NCBI GenBank assembly: GCA_000746765.1
Contig: JOSY01000011.1
Span: 1 to 64,000 of the forward strand
Length of the DNA: 64,000 bases
Direction: 5' to 3'
From: Marine Group I thaumarchaeote SCGC AAA799-D11
GTDB taxonomy: Archaea; Thermoproteota; Nitrososphaeria; Nitrososphaerales; Nitrosopumilaceae
The notes beneath the pieces were generated by a model, which had not been told where the DNA came from, did not search any database, and worked only from the letters and a program-made list of their open reading frames with translations. How positions within the stretch are numbered: the first letter of the stretch is position 1; each line of letters starts with the position of its first letter. Shown here piece by piece: positions 44,291-52,662 of the stretch. The translations under genes were made by a program, and so were the position numbers.

Positions 44291-47200
44291 TTGTCAAAAA
44301 ACATATTTTCAGTTATTGGGTTGATTTTTGCAATAATATTACTTTCCCCCAATGTGGCCGTTTTTGGTTATGATCCCGATGACCCTTCCTTTCAACAACC
44401 TAATCCGAATGTACCTCCTCATCCTGATACTCCTGTGGGCAAAAACTTGGTACACCATGAACAAGAATCCATTAAAAACACGATTGATTTTTTACGCGAA
44501 AAAGGATTTCATGCTGAAGCAGATAACATTCAGAAATATTTAGATCAAGGTAAAATTGAAGTTGTAAAAAAAGGTGATTGGGTAGGTCCTGACTCTGATG
44601 ATTTTTTTGTCAATCCTGACGATCCTAGTGAAGATCTAGATGGACTTAATACTGAACATGGAGGTTCTGTTTTTATTAATAAAGAATTATTAAAAAATTT
44701 TCCTAGAAAACCTTATGGTCCTTCTGATGTTGATAAAATAGTAAAATTAGCTGCTACATTGATACATGAAAAAGTTCATTCTGAAAAACATTATTGGAGA
44801 TTATTTGTTTATGATGAAAATGAAGTTGAAGCATTTAAAATTGAATTAGAATTTTTAGATAAATTCATCGATATTTATTTGAAAGAATGTAAAACTCTGA
44901 TTGAAAATAATGCTGATGTTCAAGAGATTAAAGATTGTTTACGTACAGTAAAATGGTTAGTTGATCAAAAAATTAAAGCAATTGGAGATTATCATAAAGG
45001 AAAATATGGAGACCCAATAAACAAATCAGATTTGCATGACATTTCTGATGCTCTTCATGAATTTTTTCAATGTTTGATTTTGGATAATTGTGATAAAACA
45101 TTTGATGAAATACTTGATGAAATAATTAAAAAACATAAAAAATTTTGGGAGTATGAAAAAAATGAATTTGAAAAAATGATGATGGATATCAAATTAAAAA
45201 CACAAAATATGCAAATTATTCCTTCTTGGATAAAAACAACTACAAATTTTTGGGCTGAAAACCAAATTTCAGATGATGAATTTGTTAATGCGATGAAATT
45301 TCTAATTCAAGAAAATATTATACGTGGTTACGCGGTTTCTGAGAAATCTATGATCCCTGAAAATAACTCTAATATTCCAAAATGGATAAAAAATAATGCT
45401 GCATGGTGGGTTAATGATCAGATAGACGATGCTAGCTTCTTGTCTGGAATTGACTATATGTTAGATACTAAAATCATAGACATTCCAAATATTGTAAAAC
45501 TAGAAAACAAAAAGAAAGGCGAAATTGAAATTGATGTTGTAGATCCTCCAGAAGATGGTGGCTTTGATGAAACCCCTACAAATATCAAAAGTCCTCCAGA
45601 AGGTGGCTTCCCTATGTTACTATACAAAGATTGGTTGAAAGGATTTGGTCAATGTGATAGACAATATGAAGAAAAATGGAGTGGAGAAGGAGAAAATAGA
45701 AAATTAAAAGAGTTTACTGAAAAATGTGTTGATAAAAATGGAAATGTAATAGGAACTACTACTTGGGTTTATGATGATGAAGGCAATTTAGTACATGTTT
45801 TTGAAACACCTGATCCTTCAACAGGAAAGGGTAGAAATGCTGTAATAATTTGGTATGATGAAGATGGCGTTGCTGCTATTTCCTGTTGGGCCGATGGCAA
45901 AGAAGAAATCTATCGAGAAGTGATAAAAGACCAAAATGGAAATTATGATGTTCTACAAGAAGAAAAATCATTTTCATATGTAATTCCTGATGGAGCAAAT
46001 TGGACAATTAAAATTGAAACAGAGAACAATGAATCTCACGAATTTTCAATTGATCCAATTCTTGCAGTTGAACAAAATATTCCTCAACACACTGAATCTG
46101 ATCTGTACATCCCACCTGTTCATTTATTCCAAAGTTGGACTCCTGATGGTTGGGAAGGTGCTTTAGAAGAGGGGTTAACTACTCCTGTTCCCCCTGGTGG
46201 TAAGGGAGATGTCATCCCTGGTGAAGATAATTTCGTACATAAAGAAGAAAAAACATGTCAAGATGTACAAAATGGAAATATTCATCGTTTTGAAAAAGGA
46301 AAAATTGATTATACTCTAATTTGTAAAGATGGAAAACAAGTTGGCAAAATACAATATCACTTTGACTTTAATGGAAGATTAATCAATATTCAATTTATAG
46401 GGGAATCTGGATTGATTTCAGAAACTGAAATAATCTATTTGTTAGGACATGGTGATGCAATTAATTGGATTCAGTGCAAAGATGAAAACGGTAACATTAT
46501 AGATAAAAAACAAGTCAAAACAGATGATGATGGAAATATTGTATTAGTGCCATTTGATGATTCTACTGATTCTCAAACAGACACTTCTGATATTGTTATT
46601 CCAACGCCGATAAGTTATTGGGATGGAACAACATATCAAATTTCATCATATGATGCTGGTCCTACTGAAACATATCTTGTAGATTTGTTTGGAGGAAATG
46701 ATGGTAAAGTCATTGGCACTGCAAGTGTCATTGATTCAGAATTAGGTAAAGCACTTGACTTTGATGGAACTTCCTATGTCTTAATTGAAAACAATGATAA
46801 TCTCAATTTTGGAGTAGATGATTTTACAATCATGGCTTGGGTGAAAACTAACACCCAAGGTACAGGAGGAGCAAATGACTTTATCTTATCAAAATCTCAC
46901 TCAGGAGCAGATATCCAATACACTCTAGGATATAGAGAAAATACAAATGCTAATCCTTGGGTTGCAATGCAAGACCCTGAAACAGGTGAACTTGGTTGGG
47001 CTCAAGCTCAGATCAATATTGCAGATGGAGAATTTCATCATATAGCAGGCGTCAGAAGTGGAACAACTATGACATTTTATTATGATGGAGTTCCAAAAAG
47101 CGAAATAGAGACTTCATATGCTATATCTGCAACCAGTGAAAATCCAGTAACTGTAGGTGGACGAGTAAATCAATCACATGATCCAAACTTTAATGGACAA

Positions 47201-47311
47201 ATTACCATGATCGGAATTTTTAATGTTGCTTTGAATTCTGATACTATAAAACACATCTACGAATCAAGAGAATTAGGTATTGGTGTTTCAGGACAAGATT
47301 CTTTTAAGTAA
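44291..47311 (+). CDS. Large secreted putative metallopeptidase with Trp-rich modules and a LamG domain
   Basis: A 1006-residue exported protein starting at TTG; the signal ends near PNVAVFG. Residues 155-190 hold HEKVH (His159, Glu160, His163) followed 15 residues later by NEVEAFKIE, the arrangement of a zinc gluzincin with a downstream Glu ligand. Two WIK-type modules lie at about residues 308-345 and 360-400. A long region of glycine/acidic hairpin repeats follows (KCVDKNGNVIG, CKDGKQVGK, CKDENGNI). A LamG/concanavalin domain occupies about 770-1000 (LDFDGTSYVLIENNDNL, ADGEFHHIAGVRSGTTM). Protease activity is inferred only from the motif. Confidence 0.75.
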   Translation: MSKNIFSVIGLIFAIILLSPNVAVFGYDPDDPSFQQPNPNVPPHPDTPVGKNLVHHEQESIKNTIDFLREKGFHAEADNIQKYLDQGKIEVVKKGDWVGPDSDDFFVNPDDPSEDLDGLNTEHGGSVFINKELLKNFPRKPYGPSDVDKIVKLAATLIHEKVHSEKHYWRLFVYDENEVEAFKIELEFLDKFIDIYLKECKTLIENNADVQEIKDCLRTVKWLVDQKIKAIGDYHKGKYGDPINKSDLHDISDALHEFFQCLILDNCDKTFDEILDEIIKKHKKFWEYEKNEFEKMMMDIKLKTQNMQIIPSWIKTTTNFWAENQISDDEFVNAMKFLIQENIIRGYAVSEKSMIPENNSNIPKWIKNNAAWWVNDQIDDASFLSGIDYMLDTKIIDIPNIVKLENKKKGEIEIDVVDPPEDGGFDETPTNIKSPPEGGFPMLLYKDWLKGFGQCDRQYEEKWSGEGENRKLKEFTEKCVDKNGNVIGTTTWVYDDEGNLVHVFETPDPSTGKGRNAVIIWYDEDGVAAISCWADGKEEIYREVIKDQNGNYDVLQEEKSFSYVIPDGANWTIKIETENNESHEFSIDPILAVEQNIPQHTESDLYIPPVHLFQSWTPDGWEGALEEGLTTPVPPGGKGDVIPGEDNFVHKEEKTCQDVQNGNIHRFEKGKIDYTLICKDGKQVGKIQYHFDFNGRLINIQFIGESGLISETEIIYLLGHGDAINWIQCKDENGNIIDKKQVKTDDDGNIVLVPFDDSTDSQTDTSDIVIPTPISYWDGTTYQISSYDAGPTETYLVDLFGGNDGKVIGTASVIDSELGKALDFDGTSYVLIENNDNLNFGVDDFTIMAWVKTNTQGTGGANDFILSKSHSGADIQYTLGYRENTNANPWVAMQDPETGELGWAQAQINIADGEFHHIAGVRSGTTMTFYYDGVPKSEIETSYAISATSENPVTVGGRVNQSHDPNFNGQITMIGIFNVALNSDTIKHIYESRELGIGVSGQDSFK

Positions 47312-47339
47312 AACAAAAAGAGTTTAAAAAAATATGGTT

Positions 47340-47654
47340 CTATTGAGGATTTACTTCCATCTGACCAAATTTGCCTTTTGTTAAAGACACTTCACCTTTG
47401 AATTCATTGGTGTATCCATTTGTGATCACAACAACATCTCCAACATTTACTGCTTTGATATCATCTCCCCACAATGTTAATTTCATTTGGTCATCTTCAG
47501 TTTCACCATCAGCGATAACAGCATCGCAGACATCCACTGTTCCTCCACTTTTTAGATTAACAGTTCTTGGATCTCCTTTGCTTTTTACTTCGGCTTTAGC
47601 ATTTATTCCACTTCGCATTTTTTTTACTTGTGAAATTGGTATGTATTCTGCCAT
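47340..47654 (-). CDS. RPA-like single-stranded-DNA-binding OB-fold protein
   Basis: A 104-residue single OB-fold: VKKMRSGINAKAEVKSKGDP, then AVIADGETEDDQMKLTLWGD and NVGDVVVITNGYTNEFKG. This is the pattern of archaeal RPA/SSB subunits. It lacks a zinc finger and an acidic tail, so it is a small subunit or stand-alone SSB-like protein. Role in replication or repair is inferred from the family. Confidence 0.85.
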   Translation of the reverse strand: MAEYIPISQVKKMRSGINAKAEVKSKGDPRTVNLKSGGTVDVCDAVIADGETEDDQMKLTLWGDDIKAVNVGDVVVITNGYTNEFKGEVSLTKGKFGQMEVNPQ

Positions 47655-47775
47655 GTATTTTTGAGTCCATTACGCACGATTATAAGCTTTGTTAAAATTT
47701 CTTCAAATTGGCAGATCATTTTTCAAATTTATTCAAATAGCAATCGAAAAATACTGCTCTTTATCCATTCTCATT

Positions 47776-47876
47776 GCAGAGATATCGAAGCCCGGTCAAC
47801 CGAGAGGGACTCAAGATCTTCTAAATAGGAAATCCCTTCTCTCAGGAGTTCGTGGGTTCAAATCCCACTCTCTGCA
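47776..47876 (+). tRNA. tRNA-Leu (CAA anticodon) with an intron in the anticodon loop
   Basis: Class II tRNA. The acceptor GCAGAGA pairs with TCTCTGC, followed by discriminator A; the T arm has GGGTTCAAATCCC and there is a long variable arm. The anticodon stem AGGGA (47805-47809) pairs with TCCCT (47833-47837). Between them lies loop CTCAAG plus A with a 16-nt insertion at 47816-47831. Anticodon CAA is at 47812-47814, so the intron is at the canonical position 37/38. CCA is not encoded. Confidence 0.9.
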
Positions 47877-47909
47877 CTAAATTTTCCATAAAATTACAAA
47901 TCTTTGAAA

Positions 47910-48032
47910 TTAAGCAACAAGTGCTTTGACTTTGCTTACAGAATGCTCTGAAATTTGTTTATGTATTTCTGCTACACTTTCGTCCTTGAATGATAGATTG
48001 CACCTAAAACACTTCCAAACCATCTCGGACAT
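47910..48032 (-). CDS. 40-residue single C2H2 zinc-finger protein
   Basis: A minus-strand ORF, ATG to TAA. The product has C8-X2-C11-X12-H24-X5-H30, with Phe15 and a small residue at 21 in the core positions, which is the classical C2H2 zinc-finger spacing. One complete finger makes up almost the entire protein. It follows the tRNA-Leu gene. Solitary archaeal C2H2 proteins are known in other groups; the target here is unknown. Positions 48033-48217 hold nothing recognisable. Confidence 0.6.
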   Translation of the reverse strand: MSEMVWKCFRCNLSFKDESVAEIHKQISEHSVSKVKALVA

Positions 48033-48217
48033 GCCTACCTATATGCATAATTTGCTTATAAAGATATTGCATGATTGATCCAATTTGTTACAATCCATGA
48101 TCATTGTTTTGAAAAACATGTAATTTTTTTATTTTTTTGAAACAGAATGTGATTTTTTTGTGACTATACACTAATCCAAGGGTTTAGAAGCAAAAAAACT
48201 AGCATATTCTTTGAAAG

Positions 48218-48838
48218 ATGGTAGATATTTTTGAAATTTTTGGAGAATTATCGTATTTTGGAATCTTTCTTGTACTGATCCTTGTAAATGCCTCTCCAAT
48301 CTTAATGCCTCCAAGCTGGATTGTACTAACATCATTCTATCTTCTTGATCCCAGCTTGAATGTTGTGTTTCTTGCTATGGTTGGTGCAACAGGTGCAACT
48401 ATTGGTAGATTGTTTCTCAAAAAAATCAGTGGATTATTTAGAAAGTTTGTTGGAGAAGAACAAAAAACAAATCTTGACATAATTGGAGATTATCTTAATC
48501 ACAAAAAGTATGGTTATTTGCTTGCATCTTTTCTTTTTGGTGCAACCCCCCTCCCAAGTAATATGCTTTTTATCACATACGGGTTAATGCGTGCAAAAAG
48601 TGTTGGAATCTATATTGGATTTTGGCTTGGTAGAACAATATCATACATTATAATGATCTATTTTGGAAATGTTGTTTTACAACCTTTCTTGGAAATATTT
48701 GAGGATCGTCTAACTGGGATTTTACTAATTGATGGTGTGGGAATAGGTGTGATTGTTCTGTTTGCATCAATAAATTGGACAGTATTAATCACTCAGAGAA
48801 AAATTAAATTTGTCAAACCGAAAATATGGAGATTCTAA
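48218..48838 (+). CDS. DedA/VTT-family membrane protein
   Basis: A 206-residue integral membrane protein. The segment PPSWIVLTSFYLLDPSLNVV and the later GATPLPSNMLFITYGLMRAK fit the VTT (DedA, SNARE-associated) pattern with a re-entrant loop and a Gly/Pro-rich turn. These proteins move lipids such as undecaprenyl phosphate or maintain proton gradients. It is followed directly by the HD gene. Confidence 0.78.
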   Translation: MVDIFEIFGELSYFGIFLVLILVNASPILMPPSWIVLTSFYLLDPSLNVVFLAMVGATGATIGRLFLKKISGLFRKFVGEEQKTNLDIIGDYLNHKKYGYLLASFLFGATPLPSNMLFITYGLMRAKSVGIYIGFWLGRTISYIIMIYFGNVVLQPFLEIFEDRLTGILLIDGVGIGVIVLFASINWTVLITQRKIKFVKPKIWRF

Positions 48839-49459
48839 ATGAAAGTCCTTGAATTACTCAAAAAAGATGTAAAAAAAATTATGGAAAATGATCCTGCCCA
48901 TGACTATGAACATATAATGAGAGTATACAAAAACGCACAAAAAATCTGTAAAAAAGAAAAAGCAAATGAGAAATTGGTTTTAAGTGCTGCATTATTACAT
49001 GATATCGTTTCGTATCCTAAATCTGACAAGCGCTCAAAAATGTCTTCAATTGAGAGTGCAAAAAAGTCAAAACAAATCCTAAAAAAATATGATTTTGATG
49101 AAAATGAAATAACTATTGTTTCAGATGCCATTCGTGATCATAGCTTTTCTCAAAAGAAAACACCAAAAACTATCGAAGGCAAAATTCTTCAAGATTCTGA
49201 TAGACTGGATGCTTTAGGTGCAATTGGCATTGCTAGGGTTTTTGCTACAGGTGGTTCTCTGAAGAGACCTTTTTACAACATTGATGACCCATTTTGTAAA
49301 AAGCGAAATCCTGATGACAAAATATGGACTGTGGATCATTTCTTTCAAAAATTGCTTAAACTAGAATCTCTGATGAATACAAAATCTGGAAAAATAGAAG
49401 CAAAAAGAAGAACTAGAATTCTAAAAGAGTATCTAAAACAACTAAAACAAGAAGTCTAA
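48839..49459 (+). CDS. HD-domain phosphohydrolase
   Basis: A 206-residue HD-superfamily protein. Metal ligands are in HDYEHIMRVYKN, in the HD pair of SAALLHDIV, and in RDHSF and LQDSDRLDALGAIG. The size fits small nucleotidase or (p)ppGpp-hydrolase-like HD proteins. It starts immediately after the DedA gene and is co-transcribed; its end overlaps the gene at 49456 by 4 nt on the other strand. Confidence 0.9.
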   Translation: MKVLELLKKDVKKIMENDPAHDYEHIMRVYKNAQKICKKEKANEKLVLSAALLHDIVSYPKSDKRSKMSSIESAKKSKQILKKYDFDENEITIVSDAIRDHSFSQKKTPKTIEGKILQDSDRLDALGAIGIARVFATGGSLKRPFYNIDDPFCKKRNPDDKIWTVDHFFQKLLKLESLMNTKSGKIEAKRRTRILKEYLKQLKQEV

Positions 49460-49767
49460 CCATAATCGACGTATCTGTCGTATCTTTTTTCAATCTCTTT
49501 GTTTAGCCCTGCAATTATCTTCTCATATTCTTCCTTTTTTCTAAAATCGATATACTTTCGAATTGCATCAAATTCTTCATCTTTAGGATATGATTCAAAG
49601 ATTGGTTCTGCCATCTTTAGATATTCTAGAGTTTTCTCACGAAACTCCTCTCTTGTGGGTTTTTTGATGCCTTTCATTCTAAACTCGACTGATGCCCAAC
49701 TTGCACCAATTACATGTGGTAGTAAATCAAATGCCCTTTGAATCTCGTATCGTTCGTCGTTTCTCAT
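49456..49767 (-). CDS. Conserved hypothetical protein downstream of hemB
   Basis: A 103-residue helical protein (EIQRAFDLLPHVIGASWASV, then TREEFREKTLEYLKMAEPIF) with charged coiled-coil-like helices. It overlaps the hemB end by 4 nt, so it is in the hemA-hemB operon. No family is recognised. A role in tetrapyrrole metabolism is possible by context only. Confidence 0.65.
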   Translation of the reverse strand: MRNDERYEIQRAFDLLPHVIGASWASVEFRMKGIKKPTREEFREKTLEYLKMAEPIFESYPKDEEFDAIRKYIDFRKKEEYEKIIAGLNKEIEKRYDRYVDYG

Positions 49768-50744
49768 GATTCTTGAAGAAATCTTGATGCATATTTTGCA
49801 AAATAAGTTACTATCATGTCTGCACCAGCCCTCTTTATCGAATATAGTATCTCTTCAGTCATGTCTTTTTCATTGACATATCCTAACTGTGAGGCTGCTT
49901 TTACCAATGCATATTCTCCAGAAACGCTATAAGCTGCAACTGGGACATTGAATTTCCTTCTTGTTTCTGCAATAAGATCCAAATATGATAGTGCTGGCTT
50001 TATCATAACAATATCTACGCCTTCATTGATGTCAGTTTCTACTTCCATCATTGCTTCTCTAGCATTTGTATATGGAACTTGGTATGTTTTTCTGTCTCCG
50101 AACTTTGGTGCACATTCTGCAGCGTCTCTAAATGGTGCATAAAAGTTTGAACGATGTTTTGCAGAGTGAGACATTATTGAAACATCTGAAAAGCCTTCCT
50201 CATCAAGCGCCTTTCTGATTGCTGCTACTTGTCCGTCCATCATTGCAGATGGCGAGACTGTGTCAACCCCTGCTTTTGCTTGACTTACTGCAATTTTTGA
50301 AAGTGTATCTAAACTAGTATCATTATCAATTTTGTTTCCTTGAATAATTCCACAATGTCCGGTGGATGTAAACTGACACAGACATACGTCTGCCATTATT
50401 ACCATCTTATCTCCAAAGTTTTCTCGAATTTGAGATATTGCTTTTTGTACTATTCCGTTATCATCAAATGCAGAAGAACCTGCATCATCTTTCTGTGTTG
50501 GAATTCCAAATAACATGATTGCCGGAATGCCCAAATCACTTATGGTTCCAACTTCATCGTTGACATCATCTAATGGAAGTCTTTCTATGGCTGTCATTGA
50601 TTCAACTTTGGTTCTTGTCTTTAGATCCTCTTGAACAAATACTGGACAAATGAAATCTTTTGGAGAAAGTGTGGTTTGCTGAATCAACTCTCTCATCTTC
50701 TCTGATGTTCTTAATCTACGAAGACGTCTAGTTGGAAATGACAT
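49764..50744 (-). CDS. hemB: Porphobilinogen synthase (delta-aminolevulinate dehydratase) HemB
   Basis: A 326-residue enzyme from the ATG at 50744 (an in-frame ATG at 50807 would overlap hemA). The metal-site Cys residues are in ADVCLCQFTSTGHCG. The Schiff-base lysines are in SHSAKHRSNFYAPF and MIKPALSYLDLI. It joins two aminolevulinates to porphobilinogen. It lies between hemA and the gene at 49456 on the same strand. Confidence 0.95.
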   Translation of the reverse strand: MSFPTRRLRRLRTSEKMRELIQQTTLSPKDFICPVFVQEDLKTRTKVESMTAIERLPLDDVNDEVGTISDLGIPAIMLFGIPTQKDDAGSSAFDDNGIVQKAISQIRENFGDKMVIMADVCLCQFTSTGHCGIIQGNKIDNDTSLDTLSKIAVSQAKAGVDTVSPSAMMDGQVAAIRKALDEEGFSDVSIMSHSAKHRSNFYAPFRDAAECAPKFGDRKTYQVPYTNAREAMMEVETDINEGVDIVMIKPALSYLDLIAETRRKFNVPVAAYSVSGEYALVKAASQLGYVNEKDMTEEILYSIKRAGADMIVTYFAKYASRFLQES

Positions 50745-50775
50745 GTTAGAAATTCTCTTTGGGTAAAATATAATC

Positions 50776-52041
50776 CTAGTCAGCCTGTTCTTGTTTTTTA
50801 TAGTCAAAGAGCTTGCTTGCCAAATCTACTACCTCTGGATTGCCTTGTTCAGAGGCTTTTCTGATATTGTTCATTGGAGTAGAAACAATGCTCTCTACTA
50901 CTGCTTTGGTTAATTCATCAATAATCTTGATTCTTTTCTCATCTTTTTCATCTAGCATCTGAAGTGCTTTTTGCAATTCTTTTGCTCTGAGTGATTCTAT
51001 GTTCTTGAATACGTCTTTTACCAGTGGTTCTGCTTCTAGTCTTTTCATTGAGGCCTCTAATACAGATACTTCTTCGTTAATTATATTTTCAACGGTTTTT
51101 ACCTTGTTTAATCTGGCATTCATGTTCTTCTCAACCATTTCTGCAATTTGATCAAGATTCATCAATTTTATGCCTCCAATTGTTGCAACTTTTTCATCTA
51201 CTGTTCTTGGATTTGATAAGTCCAAAATCATCATGCCTTTGTTTTTGTCTTTCATTGCTTCTGTAATTCGCTCATATGTTACAAGAAAATATGGGGCAGT
51301 TGTTGCAACAAATATCACATCATAATTATCAAATCCTGAAAGAACCTCTTCAAATTTGACTGGATTTCCTCCCATTGTTTCACAAAATGTTTTTGATCTG
51401 CTTAGTGTTCTACTTGTAACATCAAATGCATAACCGCGTCTTTGTAATGATTTTGCAACTAGTGTAGAAACTTCTCCAGTTCCAATCAGTAATGTCTTTT
51501 TTGTTTTTAATTCATCAATATTTTCTTCTGCAAGTTTAACTGCCATTGAACCAACTGATATTCCCCCTTTACCAATTCCACTGGAGTTTCTAATTCTAGT
51601 TCCTATCCTAATTGCTTTATCAAATAATGTGTTTAGGTGTTGACCTGATGCTTTTTTCTCTCTTGCAGAAGTAATGGAATTTTTGATTTGACCAAGAATC
51701 TGTTCTTCGCCTAATACCATAGAATCCAAGCCTGAAGTCAGTTTCAATAAATGATGTAAAGCATTTTGATTCTCTTCAAATTCCATATTTTCATCAAAAA
51801 CTTGTTCTTCTAATCCAGCTAATGATGCCCATGTTTTCTTTATCTTATCTACTTCTTGATTATTTGATTTTCCAAATAATTCTATTCTGTTACATGTTTG
51901 AATTATGACACATTCATCTAATCCTGAATGTTTCTTGAATTGTTCATATGCATCTTCTATGTCTTTTATTGTAAATTGTTCTAAAATATGAATTGGTGAA
52001 TTACGAAAAGTCACACGTGCATTAATGATGTTTTGATTCAT
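50776..52041 (-). CDS. hemA: Glutamyl-tRNA reductase HemA
   Basis: A 421-residue GluTR. The catalytic Cys is in IIQTCNRIELFG, LTSGLDSMVLGEEQILGQIK is the signature, and LLIGTGEVSTLVAKSL begins the NADPH domain. The C-terminal dimerisation helices are present. I take Met3 of the longest frame, which gives an ATGA overlap with the upstream gene. It makes glutamate-1-semialdehyde for HemL, which is encoded at 31084. Confidence 0.95.
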   Translation of the reverse strand: MNQNIINARVTFRNSPIHILEQFTIKDIEDAYEQFKKHSGLDECVIIQTCNRIELFGKSNNQEVDKIKKTWASLAGLEEQVFDENMEFEENQNALHHLLKLTSGLDSMVLGEEQILGQIKNSITSAREKKASGQHLNTLFDKAIRIGTRIRNSSGIGKGGISVGSMAVKLAEENIDELKTKKTLLIGTGEVSTLVAKSLQRRGYAFDVTSRTLSRSKTFCETMGGNPVKFEEVLSGFDNYDVIFVATTAPYFLVTYERITEAMKDKNKGMMILDLSNPRTVDEKVATIGGIKLMNLDQIAEMVEKNMNARLNKVKTVENIINEEVSVLEASMKRLEAEPLVKDVFKNIESLRAKELQKALQMLDEKDEKRIKIIDELTKAVVESIVSTPMNNIRKASEQGNPEVVDLASKLFDYKKQEQAD

Positions 52042-52571
52042 TTCCAATTCCTCACTATTGTAATGGCTCTTTTTTCAGCTTTTTTCATCTGACCGTCTTT
52101 TATTAACTGATCAATCTCATTATCAGCCATGATACTGCTAAGACATGCTTTTCTTTCTGCTGGAGTTGCAATCTTTTCTTTTGTAGCATCTCTTGCGATC
52201 TTTTGAATTTTGATTTGACTAATGTCTTCTTTTGTGATGATTTTCTTAAAGACTCGTTCTGATTTTTTCTTGAGTTTTTTTTTTTTCTTTTTTCCTGCAT
52301 TGATAATGTTTTGATTGAGTTTTTTATCATTAGTTGTTGTAATTATGATATCTGGTTTGAATTCTGATATGAATTTAGTATCTTGAATTTTTTGTTTTTT
52401 TAATTGGATTTTTTTTAATTTGGCAAGTTTGGTAATCTGTGGGGTCACTTTGTCGCTAATTACTGTGATATTGCATTCTTGATTCATCAAAGAATTGATT
52501 CTTTTTTGTGCCTCATTTCCTCCTCCAATCACAATAACTGATTTTTCTTGCAGGTTTAGGTCTACTATCAT
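52038..52571 (-). CDS. Precorrin-2 dehydrogenase-like protein with internal deletion
   Basis: The first 90 residues are a Rossmann domain of the Met8p/CysG-N type (VIVIGGGNEAQKRINSLMN, DIIITTTNDKKLNQNIINAG). The last 75 residues (FKKIITKEDISQIKIQKIA onward) match the C-terminal dimer part. The stretch between, about 40 residues in relatives with the NVVDxP active-site region and the SGxSP motif, is missing. In its place is AGKKKKKKLKKKSER, encoded by an A6-G-A12 tract. Relatives have roughly 205-220 residues; this has 177. Either the enzyme is dead or the assembly lost sequence. Otherwise it would oxidise precorrin-2 to sirohydrochlorin. Confidence 0.75.
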   Translation of the reverse strand: MIVDLNLQEKSVIVIGGGNEAQKRINSLMNQECNITVISDKVTPQITKLAKLKKIQLKKQKIQDTKFISEFKPDIIITTTNDKKLNQNIINAGKKKKKKLKKKSERVFKKIITKEDISQIKIQKIARDATKEKIATPAERKACLSSIMADNEIDQLIKDGQMKKAEKRAITIVRNWK

Positions 52572-52662
52572 CGATCAAAAGCCCTTCGATTTCTATTTAT
52601 GTATTAAAATTCCACATGTGAATCCAGCTACATTTTTAATTGAATGTAAGGGTCTTTGTCAT

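Noticed and set aside
52103..52330. 75-residue frame suggesting a simple frameshift in the precorrin-2 gene
   Set aside because: The reading frame stays the same on both sides of the A tract; an in-frame loss explains the sequence better than a frameshift.
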